The notes below the pieces were generated by a model. The model saw nothing but the letters and a program-made list of their open reading frames with translations, did not search any database and had not been told where the DNA came from. From contig JAKCWW010007495.1 of assembly GCA_026260175.1 (NCBI GenBank), positions 3,840-28,828 of the forward strand: a stretch of 24,989 nucleotides of DNA, in the 5' to 3' direction. Of the stretch, positions 1 through 9,479 are shown piece by piece. This stretch comes from Reticulitermes lucifugus (taxonomy: Eukaryota; Arthropoda; Insecta; Blattodea; Rhinotermitidae). A program made the translations under genes and the position numbers. Each line of letters opens with the position of its first letter. Within the stretch, counting starts at the first letter, position 1.

Positions 1-115
1 GGTTGTCAGCCCTACGCACCGGCCGCCTTTACCCCCCAGGAAAGATTTCTGGTACTCATTTCTATCAGAGGCTGAGTCGACCCCAGAGCCATAGTGCGGC
101 CGAAAGGATTATGTC

Positions 116-118
<3 letters not shown>
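1..118. repeat. Fragment of an interspersed repeat, cut by the window edge
   Basis: This GC-richer block (GCACCGGCCGCC, GGCTGAGTCGACCCC, CATAGTGCGGCCG) contrasts with the AT-rich flanks and ends directly at a (TTA)n tract. From memory it resembles a widespread insect repeat whose spurious translation reads like IPGTH...RLSRPQ...HSAAGRI. The frame here is interrupted, so it is not a gene. The 5' end lies outside the window. Orientation and family are not settled by the sequence alone. Confidence 0.45.
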
Positions 119-146
<28 letters not shown>

Positions 147-147
147 A
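119..147. repeat. (TTA)n microsatellite
   Basis: A run of about nine TTA/ATT units directly follows the repeat fragment at 1-118 and may have grown from that element's tail. Confidence 0.9.
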
Positions 148-388
148 TTTATGATGTAGCTATCTAATTATGCTGTCATGGTGGCTTGCATTATATGGAA
201 CGTCGTATCTTGGTTCTACGTCTGTTCTTGTATACTACAATTTTTTAATGCTTATTTATCTGTTATCTTCCTTTTACATATCCTGGCCTCAGGTATTCTT
301 AAAGCTGTGTTTTCACCGGCTGAAGTTGTCGAGCGATTGAGATTAGCTCGGTCTAAGGGACCCATCTGAGTAGGTGTCTCCCCTCCCT

Positions 389-431
389 TCACCTTAAGAC
401 GGAAGAAGAACCAGCTTCCGAAACGTCGTGA
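389..431 (+). ncRNA. Hammerhead-ribozyme-like motif 1
   Basis: The parts in order are: stem I strand UCAC (389-392); core CUUAAGA (393-399), against the hammerhead consensus CUGAUGA; one extra C; stem II GGAAG/CUUCC (401-405 with 415-419) around a 9-nt loop; GAA (420-422); palindrome ACGU (423-426); C (427); and GUGA (428-431), a perfect 4-bp partner of UCAC. This is the hammerhead order with a minimal stem III and the classic GUC cleavage triplet. The core G5 position is changed to U, and a nucleotide is inserted before stem II, so activity is doubtful. The surrounding sequence at about 300-500 is probably the 3' part of a retroelement, but no family can be assigned. Confidence 0.45.
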
Positions 432-2187
432 TTTTTATATTTTCATGTTTTATCCGGACGATGGACAAAGTCCAGAAGACAATTAGTTCTCAATATTTAG
501 GTCCCTAGTTCAATAAACGTGATTAGATCAAGACAGACAAATAAAAGAAGAATGAATAAGATTACTTAAACGTGAGAGAGGCTGACTGTGGTTAATATCG
601 TTAATGGTATAACTTATTATATGTGGAATGTCGGGAAGATTTATTACTATTTGATGAAAGCTTTGTTTCTTGCATGAACTGTTAATAACAAGTCAGACGA
701 TTTACGCATGTCGCATTTGTATTCAGTAAATGCTAATGTTGCACAATGTGCTGACTTAATTTTAAGAACGTGCAAATATTTTCCAGCTTCGCTTTTCTAA
801 TGACGCATATTAGTATAATTACTGCGAGTATTTATGACGTTTCCTGCCCGTTTTCTGATAAAGTATGAAGCACAAATATTTTGCATGCATACATTGCACT
901 TATTTCGTAGCTTCAATTAAAAATGAAAATACACGTAAATTGCATCGCAGTTTCTTTACTCAGACTTTCGGATTGTTTAACAAGTAACTTTCACTTTGAT
1001 TTTTTAGTAGCTTTACACTTTACGTCGTAAAACGTGGTGGACTTTATCCTCTTCAAGATTTAAGTTATACGTAATAAACACAGCCTGATATAGGTGACCC
1101 TGATGTATATGCATTTGTAGAGTGACTGGGAAATTTGATCTGTGACAATCAGGCGCGTCGAATTTATGGTGTTTTAAAAGAATTCTACGGATTTTTCAGA
1201 TGACACCCCTTTAGTGCCCGGATCTTATTTACTTTTATGGAGAAATGAAATGGATTCCAATGGAATTAAACTGAAAATTGCTTTATTTATAGGGAAAACA
1301 TATTTTCCAAAGAAGTTAAATAGCCGTGTCTTTGCTTAAAACTTGCAGTCATTTAGACATTTATGTTACTCCTTGTTTAATGGGGCCTGTTCTAAATTAT
1401 TTGCAAAACGAATTACTTAATAGGAAGATGCATCGTTGTGAATCATTTTAAGCCTGAAGAAAAGGCAGACGTGAGAGACACTTATTTCGGAGATGGGAGA
1501 AGGCGCATCACTTCTTAGAAAGTTCCCAGGTTTCGTTCGCTCATTCGTCCTTCTCACAAGAGTAGTATGAAAATGAATACTTTAGAATGATGACAATAAA
1601 TAGCTTGAAATATGGGCCTCAAATTTCTATTGACTGTTTAATTTGAAACAAATAATTTCGTGATTTTGAAACTATGGTGTTTATTTGGATAAATCTGAAA
1701 AGGAAGGGCTGCATGAGAACCTTGAAGTTTGTGAAAATAACAGTTACAAATTCAGTTTTTACTTCACGGAAACACAATGCTTCTCAATTACAGGAGAGCA
1801 GATTTTAATTTTGTTAGAGAAAATCGCTTTTCATTAATATCAAAATTATAAATACCTTTGAGTAGACAAACGAAGAAATCTGAAATGCCCAAGTAGGCTA
1901 TATATACACAGCATATGCACATAGCTACATATACATAGTTATCATTGTACCTTAGAGGATTAAAGTACAATCTAAGCTATAGGCTCATTAACAAGAAATT
2001 AGTAACTTGAAGTGGATCAGCGTGGCCGTGCCATAAACAGCTCGTGCAAAGCCGTAACACTGGGACCACGGCTTTGTTTCTTTCTCGGGGAATGGATGTA
2101 TTTACTTGTCCCTCAGCATGGTACCCTGTTCAATAACATTCAAGGTCAGTCTAAACACAACTTTGGTTATATATCGAACTGTTATGC
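432..2187. other. Anonymous AT-rich DNA
   Basis: No long ORF, tRNA-like box, terminal repeat or convincing tandem array was seen. A small hairpin-like string (GATGGACAAAGTCC, about 460-475) lies shortly after motif 1 and may belong to the same element. The 60-codon and 69-codon ORFs at 1788-1970 and 2012-2221 have no recognisable family and lie in AT-rich sequence. Confidence 0.6.
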
Positions 2188-2228
2188 AGCTACATGTTTC
2201 GATCTTATACACAGATCATAATCAGACT
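2188..2228 (-). ncRNA. Hammerhead-ribozyme-like motif 2
   Basis: Read on the minus strand: stem I strand AGU (2228-2226); core CUGAUUA (2225-2219), one change from CUGAUGA at the G8 position; extra U; stem II GAUCU/AGAUC with loop GUGUAUA; GAA; palindrome ACAUGU; A; then GCU (2190-2188), which pairs with AGU through one G-U and two Watson-Crick pairs. The layout matches motif 1 with different stem sequences. G8 takes part in hammerhead catalysis, so this copy is probably dead. It lies only 46 bp from the TSD of SINE copy A. Confidence 0.42.
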
Positions 2229-2274
2229 TCGTATAAAAACAATAAGTAAAAATAAAGAAGTGAGTATTATGTCA

Positions 2275-2284
2275 CATATTATAT
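2275..2284. repeat. Candidate TSD, left, of SINE copy A
   Basis: CATATTATAT recurs at 2549-2558, exactly bracketing SINE copy A. The sequence is AT-rich and short, so chance identity is possible. Confidence 0.5.
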
Positions 2285-2548
2285 ATATATTTTTTTCATT
2301 GACTCGACAGCCCCTTGGGGGCCTAGGCCGCCCCATTTTTCGAGGCTTTACGATCACATTTTCAGACACACCACACTCGGTAGGACTCCTCTGGACGAGT
2401 GACCAGCCCGTTGCAGGGACCTCTACCTGTCAACACACAACACTCACAAGAGACAGACATCCATGCCCCCGGCGGGATTCGAACCCACAATTCCAGCAGG
2501 CAAGCGGCCGCAAACCCACGCCTTAGACCGCACGACCACTGGGATCGG
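2285..2548 (-). mobile_element. tRNA-derived SINE family 1, copy A
   Basis: On the minus strand the element opens with a tRNA-like head (GCCGATCCCAGTGGTCGTGC), an A-box-like stretch ending GGTCTAAGGCG, and a perfect Pol III B-box GGTTCGAATCC followed by CGCCGGGGGC. The body contains CAGGTAGAGG and GAGGAGTCCTACCGAGTGTG. The 3' part contains GGCCTAGGCCCCCAAGGGGC and ends in a short A run (T run at 2291-2296 on the plus strand). The head recalls a type II tRNA (Leu/Ser-like GTGGTCTAAGGCG), but that origin is inferred. It is the most complete of four copies in the window. The 110-codon ORF crossing it is only read-through of the SINE. Confidence 0.85.
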
Positions 2549-2558
2549 CATATTATAT
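2549..2558. repeat. Candidate TSD, right, of SINE copy A
   Basis: A second copy of CATATTATAT directly abuts the 5' end of the minus-strand SINE. Confidence 0.5.
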
Positions 2559-3718
2559 TATGAGTTCTCTTAATTTACAGTTTTTAGATTATTCTGAAGT
2601 TTCTTTTTAAAAATATAGTTACAGTTGGTACTCTCGTGCATTTTAGTTTGTTTTATTACCAGTTAAAACTATTTTAATTCAGCTGCAGTATGTTTTAGTC
2701 CTGGTTGCCTGTTGATATCCTTTGAATAATTAACTGACTAATACAGATGTTTGGAATTTTGCATTGGTTGATTTTTCTGATACCAATCTCTTGTATTCTA
2801 TATGATCTTTTCAGTACATTGCTTTGTACCTTGTACTCAGACGCCTTGCGCTGGGGAAATCCCCAATAGAAGCATTTTTGTGAAATATATAGTACCTCTT
2901 GTTTGTAAAAGACCTGAGCAATTACAGTCACATTTATATAGCTAGTTAGTAGTAGTGACAATTTAACGCCGTGCGGAAGAGGAGAAACGTGTTTGCACCA
3001 AATAGTGTTCCACTACTTGTGACTAATTAGACGTAGATATATAAAGATTTCTAAACGATGAAGTTTTTTTTCTGAAACACCCTTCACATAAAATTAAATG
3101 CACACACGACATTAAATAGAACTGTTCTAGAGAACAGGCTATGAACATGTACTCTGACGTCTGAAAGAAGGAAAGTTAATTTTGTTTTCTTCCCAAGTGA
3201 GCAGTAAAAACACATTCGCCTTCTCTGAGATGGACGTTCGGCTAACATTTAGTTATTACGTAATGAAATGGTAAGAGTAGATAAACATGTTTGCTAAAGA
3301 AAGTATATGTAATATTTTATACTGCATTTTGCATTATAATGTTGTAGTGCATGAGTCTTTTTTTTTCTGAATCCACTAAAAAAAACATTAGTGGTTATTC
3401 GTGCCAACTAGAAATTTAAACTGTGGTCTTGACGCTGTAAGCACATGCAGTTCTTGTACACACAGTTCAGGCACATACTCTCTGTGCCGGCTTCCGTATC
3501 AATGTAATTCCGCTCCTCCTTTATCTGCCGCCAAAATATATTGGCTTCTGTTAGACGTGCATCCTAGCGTTTAGTTATTATGCTACGCGCTGATATAGCA
3601 GACGTTGTGGCACTTTCAAGAAAACTAGTAAAACTGTTCACAAGTTTGTAATAGAAGATTTCAGAAAAATATCTTGAAATTCGGAAGCAAATTAAATAAG
3701 GTGAATTTTAAAACTGTT
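2559..3718. other. Anonymous AT-rich DNA
   Basis: Nothing recognisable. The 88-codon minus-strand ORF at 2695-2961 has no known motif. A small hairpin TGGGGAAATCCCCA occurs near 2852-2865. Confidence 0.55.
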
Positions 3719-3736
3719 AAGATGTAATTAGATGAA
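3719..3736. repeat. TSD, left, of the 138-bp element
   Basis: AAGATGTAATTAGATGAA matches 3875-3892 at 17 of 18 positions. A direct repeat this long around a compact element points to insertion by target-primed retroposition. Confidence 0.8.
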
Positions 3737-3874
3737 ATCTGCTCTTCTTGACCCTTGAAGATGGGACCGATATGTTGTCCCGAAACGTCGGTGCAGAACA
3801 ACCGCAGAATGCTGCGTAATGTTCCAGAAGAGCGCAGATCTCATCTACATAGCGGCGGAAGCCTGAAATCACGC
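3737..3874 (+). mobile_element. 138-bp hammerhead-bearing short retroelement
   Basis: The element lies between 17/18-identical direct repeats. Its first bases ATCTGCTCTTCT are inverted further in as AGAAGAGCGCAGAT (3826-3839), giving a fold-back of about 12 bp. Motif 3 lies inside at 3751-3792. The 3' part reads CGGCGGAAGCCTGAAATCAC. A second, truncated and inverted copy occurs at 15040-15104, so this is a dispersed family. It has no ORF and no Pol III boxes. A non-autonomous piece of a Penelope-like terminal repeat is my preferred reading. A LINE 3' fragment is the alternative. Confidence 0.65.
3751..3792 (+). ncRNA. Hammerhead-ribozyme-like motif 3
   Basis: The parts are: ACC (3751-3753); core CUUGAAGA (3754-3761), which resembles CUGAUGA with one extra U and the variable position 7 as A; extra U (3762); stem II GGGAC/GUCCC (3763-3767 with 3777-3781) around a 9-nt loop; GAA (3782-3784); palindrome ACGU; C (3789); and GGU (3790-3792), which pairs with ACC. 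GUC at the expected cleavage position is the canonical triplet. The core insertion and the nucleotide before stem II depart from the consensus. Confidence 0.45.
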
Positions 3875-3892
3875 AAGATGTAATTATATGAA
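3875..3892. repeat. TSD, right, of the 138-bp element
   Basis: AAGATGTAATTATATGAA is the partner of 3719-3736, with one mismatch (G to T). Confidence 0.8.
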
Positions 3893-4621
3893 CTTAGAGC
3901 ATTTAGATATGTACCTGGAAGTCTTCGGAGGTACAGCAATTCGGAAGAAAGTTTCAAAGTTAGTTACTCTTTGGTCTATAGGCTAACGTCGGCGGCCTCT
4001 CCTCACTTGTTGTGTTGACGTCTCTTGCAGTATCTGCCCTCATTAAATAATCTCTTCATTTACGTCCGTCTTAAGTCGCTTCATTTTTCATTACATCTTT
4101 AGGTCCTCCAGTCCTGCAGCCCATATCAATATATATTACTCTGTCTGCATTTAATCCTTTAAAGCACAATGCTTACGCCCTACCTGCTTTAACATACAAA
4201 CATTCTTCAACATTTTATTCGCAGGGTGTGTGTATGTGTTTCTTAATATTACCGAAAAAAACAGTAATCCTTTCTCCAATTATCATTTATCAATTTGTAT
4301 TTGTAATGGACATGCAGCTTATTTTCTGCGGCACGGGGACTGAATTTTCAAATATTATTTACGTGAATTCAAAACCCACATCACACATCTATCTTACTTC
4401 CAATTTCATTTCAACAGAAGGGCAAGCGGACACTGTCTTTGACCATTCAAAGCCATTACATTTTATTTTGCTCTAAATAAATGCCTTCTCCTTAATCATC
4501 CTTCCCCCCGCAATTTATTTTTCTTCCTTTTATTCTGTATCAAGGCTGTGAAGGTTTAGACAGACTGGAGACTGTTGGGTTTAAATGTCGCAGTTTTATG
4601 GCAAAACTGTCATCTTACGGC
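3893..4621. other. Anonymous AT-rich DNA
   Basis: An 82-codon plus-strand ORF at 4228-4476 has no recognisable domain or codon signature. No repeat boundary was found. Confidence 0.5.
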
Positions 4622-4861
4622 TTAGATTATTTTTGTGAGTGATAAAAGGAGATCTGAAGTACAGCTGGGATTCGAACCAGATTGACTAGCTAACCGATTT
4701 CCCTGCTGTTTCGCTGTTGTTTTTGTGCCGCATAAATAATGGCAAATGTAACTATGCAGTACAGACAGCAGTGCCAGCATTAACTGCAGCCAGTCGGCTG
4801 CAAGTCGGGTTTCCTCCTCATAAAGATGAAAGTTTATTGCTAAACACAGAATAATCACCAT
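4622..4861 (-). repeat. Putative tRNA-related interspersed repeat with an open frame
   Basis: The minus strand carries an exact B-box-type string GGTTCGAATCC (4678-4668) followed by CAGCTGTAC, preceded by GGTTAGCTAGTCAATCT, which could be a degenerate A-box region. A 79-codon frame runs through the whole unit (EEETRLAADWLQLMLALL...CGTKTTAKQQGNRLASQSGS). From memory that peptide recurs as spurious hypothetical proteins in cockroach-like genomes, which suggests a repeat rather than a gene. It is unclear whether the frame was ever translated. No TSD was found. Confidence 0.42.
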
Positions 4862-5851
4862 TGTAACGTTTCACCTACATGATAAAGTGACCACTTTATT
4901 TCTAGGTTCATGAAGGTTCTTCGCCCTTTCCGCATAGAACGAGGCAGGCCTTACCGGGTGTAGAAGAGTTCAGTTCTTCTCCTAGTACCCTGCAATTCAC
5001 GCCTGTGCAATTTTTAACGGTATGCCCAGTCAAACCTTGCATTTATTCCCTTTACATCTCCCCATAATTCCGTTAATTATTCTTCTTAACTTCATTCCCT
5101 TTGTTTATTCTCTTTTCTTCTTTACATTCACATTCTTATATTTCTCCATCTTAATTTCATGTGATTGTCAACACGTTTAAACTCCATTCTTCTCTAAGGC
5201 GACCCCTTATTTTATGGTAGATGATTACCGGCGTGTGGGAGAAACATCATCTTAATTCCGCGTCTTACAGAACATAGTGGCAATATGGTAACCCGAAGCT
5301 TTAGCAACTATCTACTAGATTATTCTTCTTCTTCTTCTTTTGTTTATTATACATTAAACTAAGTCCGTTCCTTTTTTATTATGCGCAGTCATTATATGTA
5401 TACTATATTGAAGTTCCGTTTTGCTGCCCGAACATGTGCAGTCGTCCGTGTTCGCTGTAACACCAGCAGCTTCAGGCCGTAAACACGAAATTTATCTGAG
5501 GGAATATTCGAATAAAGCTGAGGTCAGCTGACGATACTTTTTCAGCCGATGATACTAGACAGAAACGTCAAAGTCACGCTTGGTTTGCACATAAGTTTAA
5601 TCATTTTTTATTTTTTCACTGTAAATGGTAGTTGCTGGAATGATCACGCTTCTGTTGCTGCTCTATCAATATTTATAATAACTTTATTTCTCGATACTTC
5701 AATTTGGGCTAATTTTATGCACTTGTGTGTGGACAGCTAATTACAATTGTCACTGGATGACTACCATGCCAAGAATTACGTGTTCACATGCCGCTGAAGA
5801 AATTCAAACAGGAAATAATATGTTCACACGCCTAAAAAGGCTCTCGACTAT

Positions 5852-5853
<2 letters not shown>
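4862..5853. other. AT-rich DNA with pyrimidine-rich stretches
   Basis: About 5040-5170 is pyrimidine-rich on the plus strand, and a short (TTC)n tract lies at about 5322-5342. A slightly GC-richer patch at 4905-5000 has no assignable identity. The 63-codon ORF at 5549-5740 is not recognised. GAAACGTC at about 5571 has no stem II before it. Confidence 0.5.

Positions 5854-5889
<36 letters not shown>
5854..5889. repeat. (TA)18 microsatellite
   Basis: An uninterrupted TA dinucleotide run of about 36 bp ends exactly where the MITE terminal repeat begins, consistent with a TA-targeting transposon inserted into it. Confidence 0.95.
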
Positions 5890-5895
<6 letters not shown>

Positions 5896-6124
5896 ATGTT
5901 TCATGAGTTGTGGACATTACTGTAGAAAATGGCTTCCCAGGTGCCTATCAGCACGGGTCCTATTCTCAATCATTATGGTGCTGTACGTGTTTTAACTCTT
6001 GTAAACGTACTCCTGTGAATCGTGCGCCACACCCCGTAGAGTCTGTTTGTAGGAAATTTTTGGCCACAAAGACCTAGGAAGTTACGTCCTACATTAATGT
6101 CCACAACACATGAAACACCCTGTA
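5888..6124. mobile_element. MITE with ~30-bp terminal inverted repeats
   Basis: The left end (ACAGAATGTTTCATGAGTTG, then TGGACATTA) is the inverse of the right end (TAATGTCCACAACACATGAA, then ACACCCTGTA), with only a few mismatches over about 30 bp. The element is about 237 bp long and has no transposase. TA lies at both outer ends, as expected for the Tc1/mariner superfamily, and the ACAGGGTG-type terminus is common among such elements. The right TIR looks intact (CAGGGTG); the left has drifted to CACAGAATG. Which autonomous family drives it cannot be read from here. Confidence 0.8.
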
Positions 6125-6776
6125 TATACTCGACGAATGATATTCAAATGCTCAAGAAGTTCAAACTCAGTATTACATGTTTAGCTTCGGGCATCTAGGC
6201 TTAAATGTCTTCTTCCACATGCTAGCATATTATAGCGCTTAAAGAGCAGCCAAGCTCGACTGATACACACGCGGTCCGTAGAGTGACATGTAACAAATTC
6301 TTAATAGATTCAGTGATTTGCCTAGAAACCGCTCCGCTTGTAAATCCCGTATGTGCGCGAAGAAGCTGACTGAAACCTGGCTGGCTTTCATTAATGTTAT
6401 CTTACCCAGTTTCCATGACATTGCTTTTAACGCGCACAGAAATTTATTCCATAATTGGGTTCTTTTCTTTATATTATTATGGTCACGTACACTGCAGAAA
6501 ACTCGGCGACAGTCAGTCTGACGAGCTGTGGGAGGCGCGGCGTTTTTAACTCAATGCAACTATTTAATCGCCTTTGTTACCTGGATTCATTGCCAGGCTT
6601 TTAGTTTATTTTTCCAACCTACGAATCGAATTACGTTCCGTGGACGGTTGCACATGGTACCGGAGCCTCCATAACAAAATTGAACATATTGCTCTGACAA
6701 GTTACATAAGGTTTAATTTATAATATACAAATTTAAAATTCCAATAATATTGTGAAATGAGAAATATTGTACATAC
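6125..6776. other. Anonymous DNA
   Basis: Two overlapping antiparallel ORFs of 60 and 67 codons (6239-6421 minus, 6318-6521 plus) share the same DNA and have no recognisable family. No repeats with boundaries were seen. Confidence 0.5.
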
Positions 6777-6788
6777 TAATGGTGAAAT
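6777..6788. repeat. TSD, left, of palindromic element 1
   Basis: TAATGGTGAAAT is repeated exactly at 7061-7072. Confidence 0.75.
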
Positions 6789-6841
6789 TAACTAATTATT
6801 TCATTCCAACAAATACACTACACTGTTTTAGTGTTTTCTGT

Positions 6842-6882
6842 CCCTACATATGTTTCGGCACTACCTGTGCCATCATCAGGAG
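6842..6882 (-). ncRNA. Hammerhead-ribozyme-like motif 4a (left arm)
   Basis: On the minus strand: CUC (6882-6880); core CUGAUGA, a perfect consensus match; extra U; stem II GGCAC/GUGCC with loop AGGUA; GAA; 8-nt perfect palindrome ACAUAUGU; A; then GGG (6844-6842), which pairs with CUC through a central G-U. This is one of the two motifs with an intact CUGAUGA core. Confidence 0.55.
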
Positions 6883-6938
6883 TGTCGTCGAGAGTTTACA
6901 ATCCTCAATGCATCCAGGATTGTGAACTCTCGACGACG

Positions 6939-6979
6939 CTCCTGATGATGGCACAGGTAGTGCCGAAACATACGTAGGG
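6939..6979 (+). ncRNA. Hammerhead-ribozyme-like motif 4b (right arm)
   Basis: This is the inverted counterpart of motif 4a: CUC (6939-6941), CUGAUGA (6942-6948), extra U, stem II GGCAC/GUGCC, GAA (6965-6967), ACAUACGU (the palindrome is broken by one change), A (6976), GGG (6977-6979). The core is intact and stem I is preserved. Confidence 0.55.
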
Positions 6980-7060
6980 ACAGAAAACACTAAAACAGTG
7001 TAGTGCATTTGTTAGAATGAAATAGTTAATTAATTACTGAAATGCACGATACGTATAATA

Positions 7061-7072
7061 TAATGGTGAAAT
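7061..7072. repeat. TSD, right, of palindromic element 1
   Basis: Exact second copy of TAATGGTGAAAT. Confidence 0.75.
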
Positions 7073-8935
7073 GTTAAAATTTCGTCGGAATTACTTTACC
7101 TATAACGAATACATATTCTGAATTTTCGTGTTTATAATTGCATTTTCATAGAATTTTAAAATTCAATGCACTCAATTTGAGTATCGATTTCTGATTATTC
7201 ATCAGTTTTTATTGTAAAGCGGTGACATCGAACGTCAATACCGAGTAGGAAGCGCCAGGATTTCAGAACAAATTGTCCAGAAAATTAATTTGGTTTTGTA
7301 TATTCAAAAACTGTCAGTTTAATATGTGAGTATATACAAACCCACACAGTTTTTGCATGTCACTTCGACAATGAAGAAGTAGGCAGCAAATTCCTTCGAA
7401 TTGTCATCAGTACCTTTATACCTTGACAGGGTGCTATATCCACAAGAGGACGAAGATGACAGCATTACTGTAGATTTTCGAGGCAGTGAGATATATTTAT
7501 TTTATCTGATTAGACATTCGCTGCTGCATGAAATGATCGGGTACCGAACTGTTTTTCAGGAGGCAATCTTTCATTACTGCCGATCACTGTAGGGAACAGA
7601 ACAAGGTCCGGAATATCTGAAGATAAGCGCGTCCTCAAGTTCGAATTCTGCTCAGTACATGAACGTCGAATGCGCTTCTGCTCTTTAATGATATCAGAGG
7701 CACTGAGATTCTCATTCAGAGATTTTCTGCATCTCAGTAAATTTCTGAGCTGCAATACACTACGTTGCCTAATCCGTGAAAAAATAAAAGTGTAAGTAAC
7801 TATTAATTTTTTTGTCTAAAAAGCTTTTTCTGATCCATATCAATGGTATTACAATTTCATTTTTGAAAGGTCACACTTTCCTTTGTTAAGATATGTCAAG
7901 TGGTACTTATAACACTGAACTTTTTAGAACAAAATATATTTACACCAGAAGAGCTGACATTTTTAAATTAATACTCGTGCGTCGTGCTTAGAACTGAAAG
8001 GTAGTGACTCATTAGAAGGCGTTCCTGATATGTGTAAACGTATAGAGACATGGACAAACTTTTTGTTGATATGGAACGCGGCTGCTTATATTTCTACCTA
8101 GTTGAAAAACTTCATTCTGTTTCGTTAGTTTGTAGTGAGTGTCTCTGCCTTTCGTGCAGCCGCCTGCGTCAACATATATAACGGTGTAATTGGTGTTAGA
8201 ACCGCCACAGTCTTTTTCTTTTCCGTTGCTAACGTACGTTGTGGAAAGTGAGACACTATTCGATCTTTTGCCACCTGTGGCCCTTTAACGTTCATATATA
8301 TTAATGTCGCACAAAATATTTTCCCTCTAAGAGCACATCCATATTTATTAAAATCAGTTAGGAGTAGAAATCAAAGAAGTCTGATTTTCTGCTACATAAG
8401 TTTCCACTTACACTCTGACAGTATTATTATAGTTCTTTGGTTAAGAACTTATTGGCTCATTACGGACTTTTTTGTGCGTTAAATCAGTCGGATAAAACCT
8501 CAGAGCTTGTATCATCACCATGCCTTTAATTTGTGACCTGCAAACAGTGTCCCATGTGTACTATGTAGATATGTGTAAGGTCTGTCTCTGTAGAGAATTC
8601 CACACGCCCTGCTCCAATGGTGTATTAGGTACCGCCGTGAAACCTCAAGCTAAAGGTGATTTTCGCGTGCTCATTCCTTTCGTATTTGACATACTACGAA
8701 AATATTATCTTAACAAAATTATGTTTATTCTGAAATCCATTGCCATAAACTATTTCAGGACCTAGACTCTTTAATTTGCTGTCGCCTCACGATTCGCTCT
8801 TCCTCCATGTTGTTACGAGTATTACTGATTTTAGGGTTTTAGAAATTACGGCGTTGCTGTATTCTCCAGTGGCATAATATCAGTCTAATGGTTAAGAAAT
8901 TAAAATGTAGACATGTACACATATATATACCAATC
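7073..8935. other. Anonymous AT-rich DNA
   Basis: ORFs of 63, 81 and 81 codons (7401-7592 plus, 7510-7755 minus, 8520-8765 plus) have no recognisable domains. No element boundaries or tandem arrays were found. Confidence 0.5.
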
Positions 8936-9448
8936 TCAAGAACATAGCCTTTCAGTGCCAGAAAGTAAAAAGTCCCATTTCGAAAGAAGTATCCAGACCA
9001 AAATGCTTGGAAGCAACGTCTTCACACAACGTACGCTGGGGACTGAAATTATATTAGTGTCAAGGTATTTCTTAAGAAACTGCATAAGTGTCAAGAATGG
9101 TGCTGAAATGGCAAGTGCAGATATCCGCCGCGAGCAATTTCTACTCTGCCTCTCTAGCCAGTTATGCTGACTCAGACCCAACGATACCCGTCCATGCGTT
9201 TCGCAATACAGTGTGTCCGTCCGTCCGTAAAAATAAACAATACCGATAGATGAAAACATTCTGATCTTAGCCTTTCGTTCTTCAGCTGTCCGCTTATAGT
9301 TTACAGCGTTAAGTGGCTTATTGTGCATCACGGGTCTTTTCTTGTTAAGCTTAACACACTGAATATGGCATTTCATTAGTAAAGTATTCTTAAGATAACA
9401 GAAAATGCGGTGTATAATTACTCGTATTTCGATATTGTTATGTCTCAT
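8936..9448 (-). other. Longest ORF in the window (170 codons), not recognised
   Basis: The reading frame has a Met start and no stops for 170 codons, the longest here. I recognise no domain, catalytic motif or signal peptide. The composition is unremarkable (basic, several Cys, a hydrophobic stretch near residues 130-155). The opposite strand also holds an 85-codon ORF over the same DNA. Such a run can arise by chance in 25 kb, although it is on the long side. It could be a single exon or a decayed element, and neither is supported. Confidence 0.25.
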
Positions 9449-9479
9449 GTCTCGGGTTTACACTTATATTAACCTTTAT

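Larger units (their letters stand above)
6789..7060. mobile_element. Palindromic element 1 (Penelope-like, inverted terminal repeats)
   Basis: Two arms of about 117 bp (roughly 6789-6905 and 6916-7032) are nearly perfect inverted copies around a loop of about 10 bp. Each arm carries a hammerhead-like motif pointing outward. A 28-bp non-palindromic tail (7033-7060) lies only on the right, and the whole is bounded by a 12-bp perfect direct repeat. There is no ORF. Penelope-like retroelements are known for direct or inverted terminal repeats, a short one-sided extension, variable TSDs and hammerhead motifs, so a non-autonomous inverted repeat-pair insertion is the best reading. A foldback DNA transposon is the alternative, but the tail and the TSD fit it less well. 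Confidence 0.65.

Noticed and set aside
2194-2526. 110-codon ORF as a protein gene
   Set aside because: Most of it is antisense read-through of SINE copy A, including the reversed B-box.
5540-5590. CCGATGATACTAGACAGAAACGTC as a further hammerhead-like motif
   Set aside because: The core-like string and GAAACGTC are present, but the 9 nt between them form no stem II, and the flanks form no stem I.
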